From Bacillota bacterium (GTDB taxonomy: Bacteria > Bacillota > Desulfotomaculia > Desulfotomaculales > Ammonificaceae), in the NCBI GenBank assembly GCA_040755295.1, contig JBFMBK010000003.1, positions 62,001 to 126,000 of the forward strand: a stretch of DNA of 64,000 nt, written 5' to 3'. The notes beneath the pieces were generated by a model. That model was not told the DNA's origin. It saw only the letters and a list, made by a program, of their open reading frames with translations, and made no database searches. The position numbers were made by a program, and so were the translations under genes. This document shows positions 62,379-64,000 of the stretch, piece after piece. Within the stretch, counting starts at the first letter, position 1; the number at the start of each line of letters is the position of its first letter.

Positions 62379-62549
62379 TCAATAACCGGATGCCGCTTCG
62401 ATAAACTGCGAAAGGGCGACGACAACCGACGCCGCGGCTAAGCCGCCGGTGGCCGTTTTCGTATAGACCGTGCCCAGAAGCAAGAACCCAATTGACGTTC
62501 TGATTAACCGGTCGCGGTTACTCAGATTTTTCTCCCAATCAAGGTTCAA
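62379..62549 (-). CDS. DUF2892-type small membrane protein
   Basis: 56 residues from a TTG with GGAGG 8 bases upstream. It begins MNLDWEKNLSNRDRLIRTSI and continues GFLLLGTVYTKTATGG, the NxxxxDRxIRxxIGxxLL pattern of the DUF2892/YgaP transmembrane family, with two short helices. It lies between the four-helix membrane protein and the protease gene on the same strand. Confidence 0.75.
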   Translation of the reverse strand: MNLDWEKNLSNRDRLIRTSIGFLLLGTVYTKTATGGLAAASVVVALSQFIEAASGY

Positions 62550-62579
62550 CGTTTAAACCTCCGGAATCCATTTGAAAGA

Positions 62580-63431
62580 CTAAGGCGTTTTTATAGTATT
62601 GCCCACATAATCCATAATATAATCGATGGGCACCGCAAGGCCGCGGTGTTCTTCACTGTCACGGACACTGCCGAAGACCACGGCAATCACCCTGCCGGAT
62701 GCGTCGATAACCGGGCTGCCGCTGTTTCCGGGATGAACGGGGGTAAGGAGTTCCAGGACAGGCGCGGCGAAACCCGAAAGATGCAGCGTCCGGCCCAGAG
62801 TGCCGCTTATGGCGATATCTTTTATGCCCAGGGGGTTGCCGATCACGAATATGTTGTCGCCGGCATGCGCCTGCTTTGCGCTTCCCAAGACGGCCGCCGG
62901 AAGACCGGAGGCGTCGTTCAGGTAGATAACGGCCAGATCGTATTCCGGCTTACAGGCGTAACCTCTAACCTTGTAAACCCTGCCGTCTGGAAAGGAAACG
63001 ACGATCCGAACGGCATCCTTAATCACGTGATTATTGGTAACGATCACCCCCATGGGGTCCGTATTAAACCCGGTGCCTTGCTTCTGCGACAAACCGGAGA
63101 CGGCGGAACTTCCATTAGTCCTGTACAGGACCGTAAGCTGAACAACAGCCGGTCGAATCCCGCTGACCCTACTGTCCCGCGCGAGCTTTATCGAATCGAA
63201 GATGAATCCCGGCGGAGGGAAATATGATTTAGGCCAAGTGGTGGCGATAATGCCCCCGAGGAAAACGATGACCAGGAAGAGCGCGGTAAGCCGCCTGTTT
63301 CTGGTTGTTCTTTCCCTGTTACTCAATAGACGGCGTCTGCTCCGGATATGGAATATCCTCTTTTCCGGCCCAACTTTTCCATCCCGGGAAGGAAGTGCGG
63401 CGGAGCGCCGCTTGAATGCGACATGTTTCAC
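62580..63431 (-). CDS. Membrane-anchored HtrA-like serine protease without PDZ domain
   Basis: About 283 residues from a GTG with AAGGAGA upstream. A basic cytoplasmic N-terminus (RSRRRLLSNRERTTRNRR) precedes one membrane helix (LTALFLVIVFLGGIIATTWP) and a trypsin-like domain with the triad His (VTNNHVIKDA), Asp (PEYDLAVIYL) and Ser (HPGNSGSPVI). HtrA-type proteases normally carry C-terminal PDZ domains; here the protein ends after the protease. It may be a regulated sheddase or a spore-cortex-type protease. Confidence 0.88.
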   Translation of the reverse strand: MKHVAFKRRSAALPSRDGKVGPEKRIFHIRSRRRLLSNRERTTRNRRLTALFLVIVFLGGIIATTWPKSYFPPPGFIFDSIKLARDSRVSGIRPAVVQLTVLYRTNGSSAVSGLSQKQGTGFNTDPMGVIVTNNHVIKDAVRIVVSFPDGRVYKVRGYACKPEYDLAVIYLNDASGLPAAVLGSAKQAHAGDNIFVIGNPLGIKDIAISGTLGRTLHLSGFAAPVLELLTPVHPGNSGSPVIDASGRVIAVVFGSVRDSEEHRGLAVPIDYIMDYVGNTIKTP

Positions 63432-63514
63432 GGTTGCGTCTCCTTGCGACTGGTTGATGGTTGTACGCCTTCTTAGCAGATTATATAACACCGGATTCTA
63501 TAATAAGGAGGTTT

Positions 63515-63697
63515 ATGATGCTCGCCGAACATGAAATGGAAATGACCCGGAAAACGAACGAACCTCTTTGTCTTGTCTTCTGCGACGTTGACGGGTTGAA
63601 GTCGATAAACGACAACTTCGGCCATAATGAAGGCGACGCCGCTTTGAAATACCTGGCGACAGGCAGAACAATAAATTCAAATCGAAGGGTTAAATAG
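63515..63697 (+). pseudogene. Truncated GGDEF-domain remnant
   Basis: About 60 residues with RBS AAGGAGGTTT before ATG. The sequence EPLCLVFCDVDGLKSINDNF and GHNEGDAALKYLA is the start of a diguanylate cyclase GGDEF domain (metal-binding FxDVDGxKxIND). The frame leaves the family after LKYLA and stops, so the GGDEF signature itself is absent. No cyclase activity is possible. An intact ribosome site suggests recent decay or a shuffled fragment. Confidence 0.75.
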
Positions 63698-63844
63698 AGG
63701 CGGACAGGTAAAAGGCCGGTCTTATCCGGTGAGGTGTTCGGATTATATTTTTGCATCCTATTAAAGTCGACGACTCTGATTCTACATTATCTCGCTGAGA
63801 ATGAGCAAACTAAGCGTGAAGCATTTGATCCGGGGTGATTAAGG

Positions 63845-64000
63845 TTGGTCCTTCCGATCGGCAAAAAAACGCAGGATCAGAACGAAGTTTTAAGCGCTCA
63901 GGAAGCTTTTTCGCTGTGGGATATCCTGAAATCAAAGTACCTGCAGGTAGACCACCTGCAGATCTGGGAGAACTTTGCGCACGACAGGGATTTTAAGGTC
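63845..64000 (+). CDS. DUF3231-like protein, truncated by window end
   Basis: The frame opens at TTG behind GGGGTGATT and stays open to the last base (52 codons). LSAQEAFSLWDILKSKYLQV and ENFAHDRDF match the start of the DUF3231 protein at 38.9 kb. The C-terminus is outside the window. Confidence 0.75.
   Translation, partial: MVLPIGKKTQDQNEVLSAQEAFSLWDILKSKYLQVDHLQIWENFAHDRDFKV

Overview
The window comes from a spore-forming, Gram-positive-type anaerobe, most likely a Bacillota/Clostridia member near the Peptococcaceae (Pelotomaculum/Desulfotomaculum-like). Support for this: many TTG and GTG starts behind strong GGAGG sites, a YyaC-type spore protease, DUF3231 spore-coat-like proteins, S-layer homology domains, ribonuclease J, and ANTAR antiterminators with clostridial-type glutamine synthetase and split glutamate synthase. 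Species assignment is inference.

Region 1 (about 0.5-25.5 kb, nearly all minus strand) is a nitrogen-assimilation island. It holds ilvN, two intact glutamine synthetases (alpha and beta type), an FMN glutamate synthase-like protein, a third glutamine synthetase homologue that has lost most active-site residues, two ANTAR response regulators, a three-gene split glutamate synthase, a solitary NifK/NifN-like protein with glutamine-dependent NAD synthetase, two ammonium transporters and two PII proteins. A divergent plus-strand asnB follows at 25.9 kb.

The main discovery is regulatory. At least nine leaders in this region carry the architecture recognised by ANTAR proteins: a hairpin with a loop that has A at position 1 and G at position 4, then a second such hairpin overlapping the 5' arm of an intrinsic terminator. 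They precede beta-glnA, the dead glutamine synthetase, the second ANTAR regulator itself, the glutamate synthase operon, the NifK-like gene (two leaders in tandem), both amt genes and asnB, with a weaker one at glnK. One coherent reading is that two ANTAR proteins with defective receivers (one lacks the conserved lysine, the other the phosphoacceptor aspartate) control glutamine/glutamate/asparagine synthesis and ammonium uptake by antitermination. The dead glutamine synthetase encoded next to ANTAR1 is a candidate glutamine sensor.

Region 2 (28-43 kb) is mixed: a twin P-loop ATPase, a TerC-type protein, tRNA-Pro, LysM and TPR proteins, an ArsB/SLC13-type permease, a MOT1-like molybdate transporter, small cysteine and zinc proteins, a broken FlgJ-type glucosaminidase, a DUF3231 protein, tRNA-Ala and an orphan peptide-binding protein.

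Region 3 (43-57 kb, mostly plus) has a polyamine operon (pyruvoyl arginine decarboxylase, spermidine synthase, agmatinase), ribonuclease J with a small membrane peptide, Hsp20, a lytic transglycosylase, a large lipoprotein, YyaC, pabB-pabC, a half-size EamA transporter and a basic amino-acid decarboxylase. Region 4 (57-64 kb) is cell-surface oriented: VanW, a phosphodiester glycosidase with SLH repeats, small membrane proteins, an HtrA-like protease, a GGDEF remnant and a second DUF3231 gene cut by the window end. No rRNA, CRISPR array, prophage or insertion sequence was recognised.
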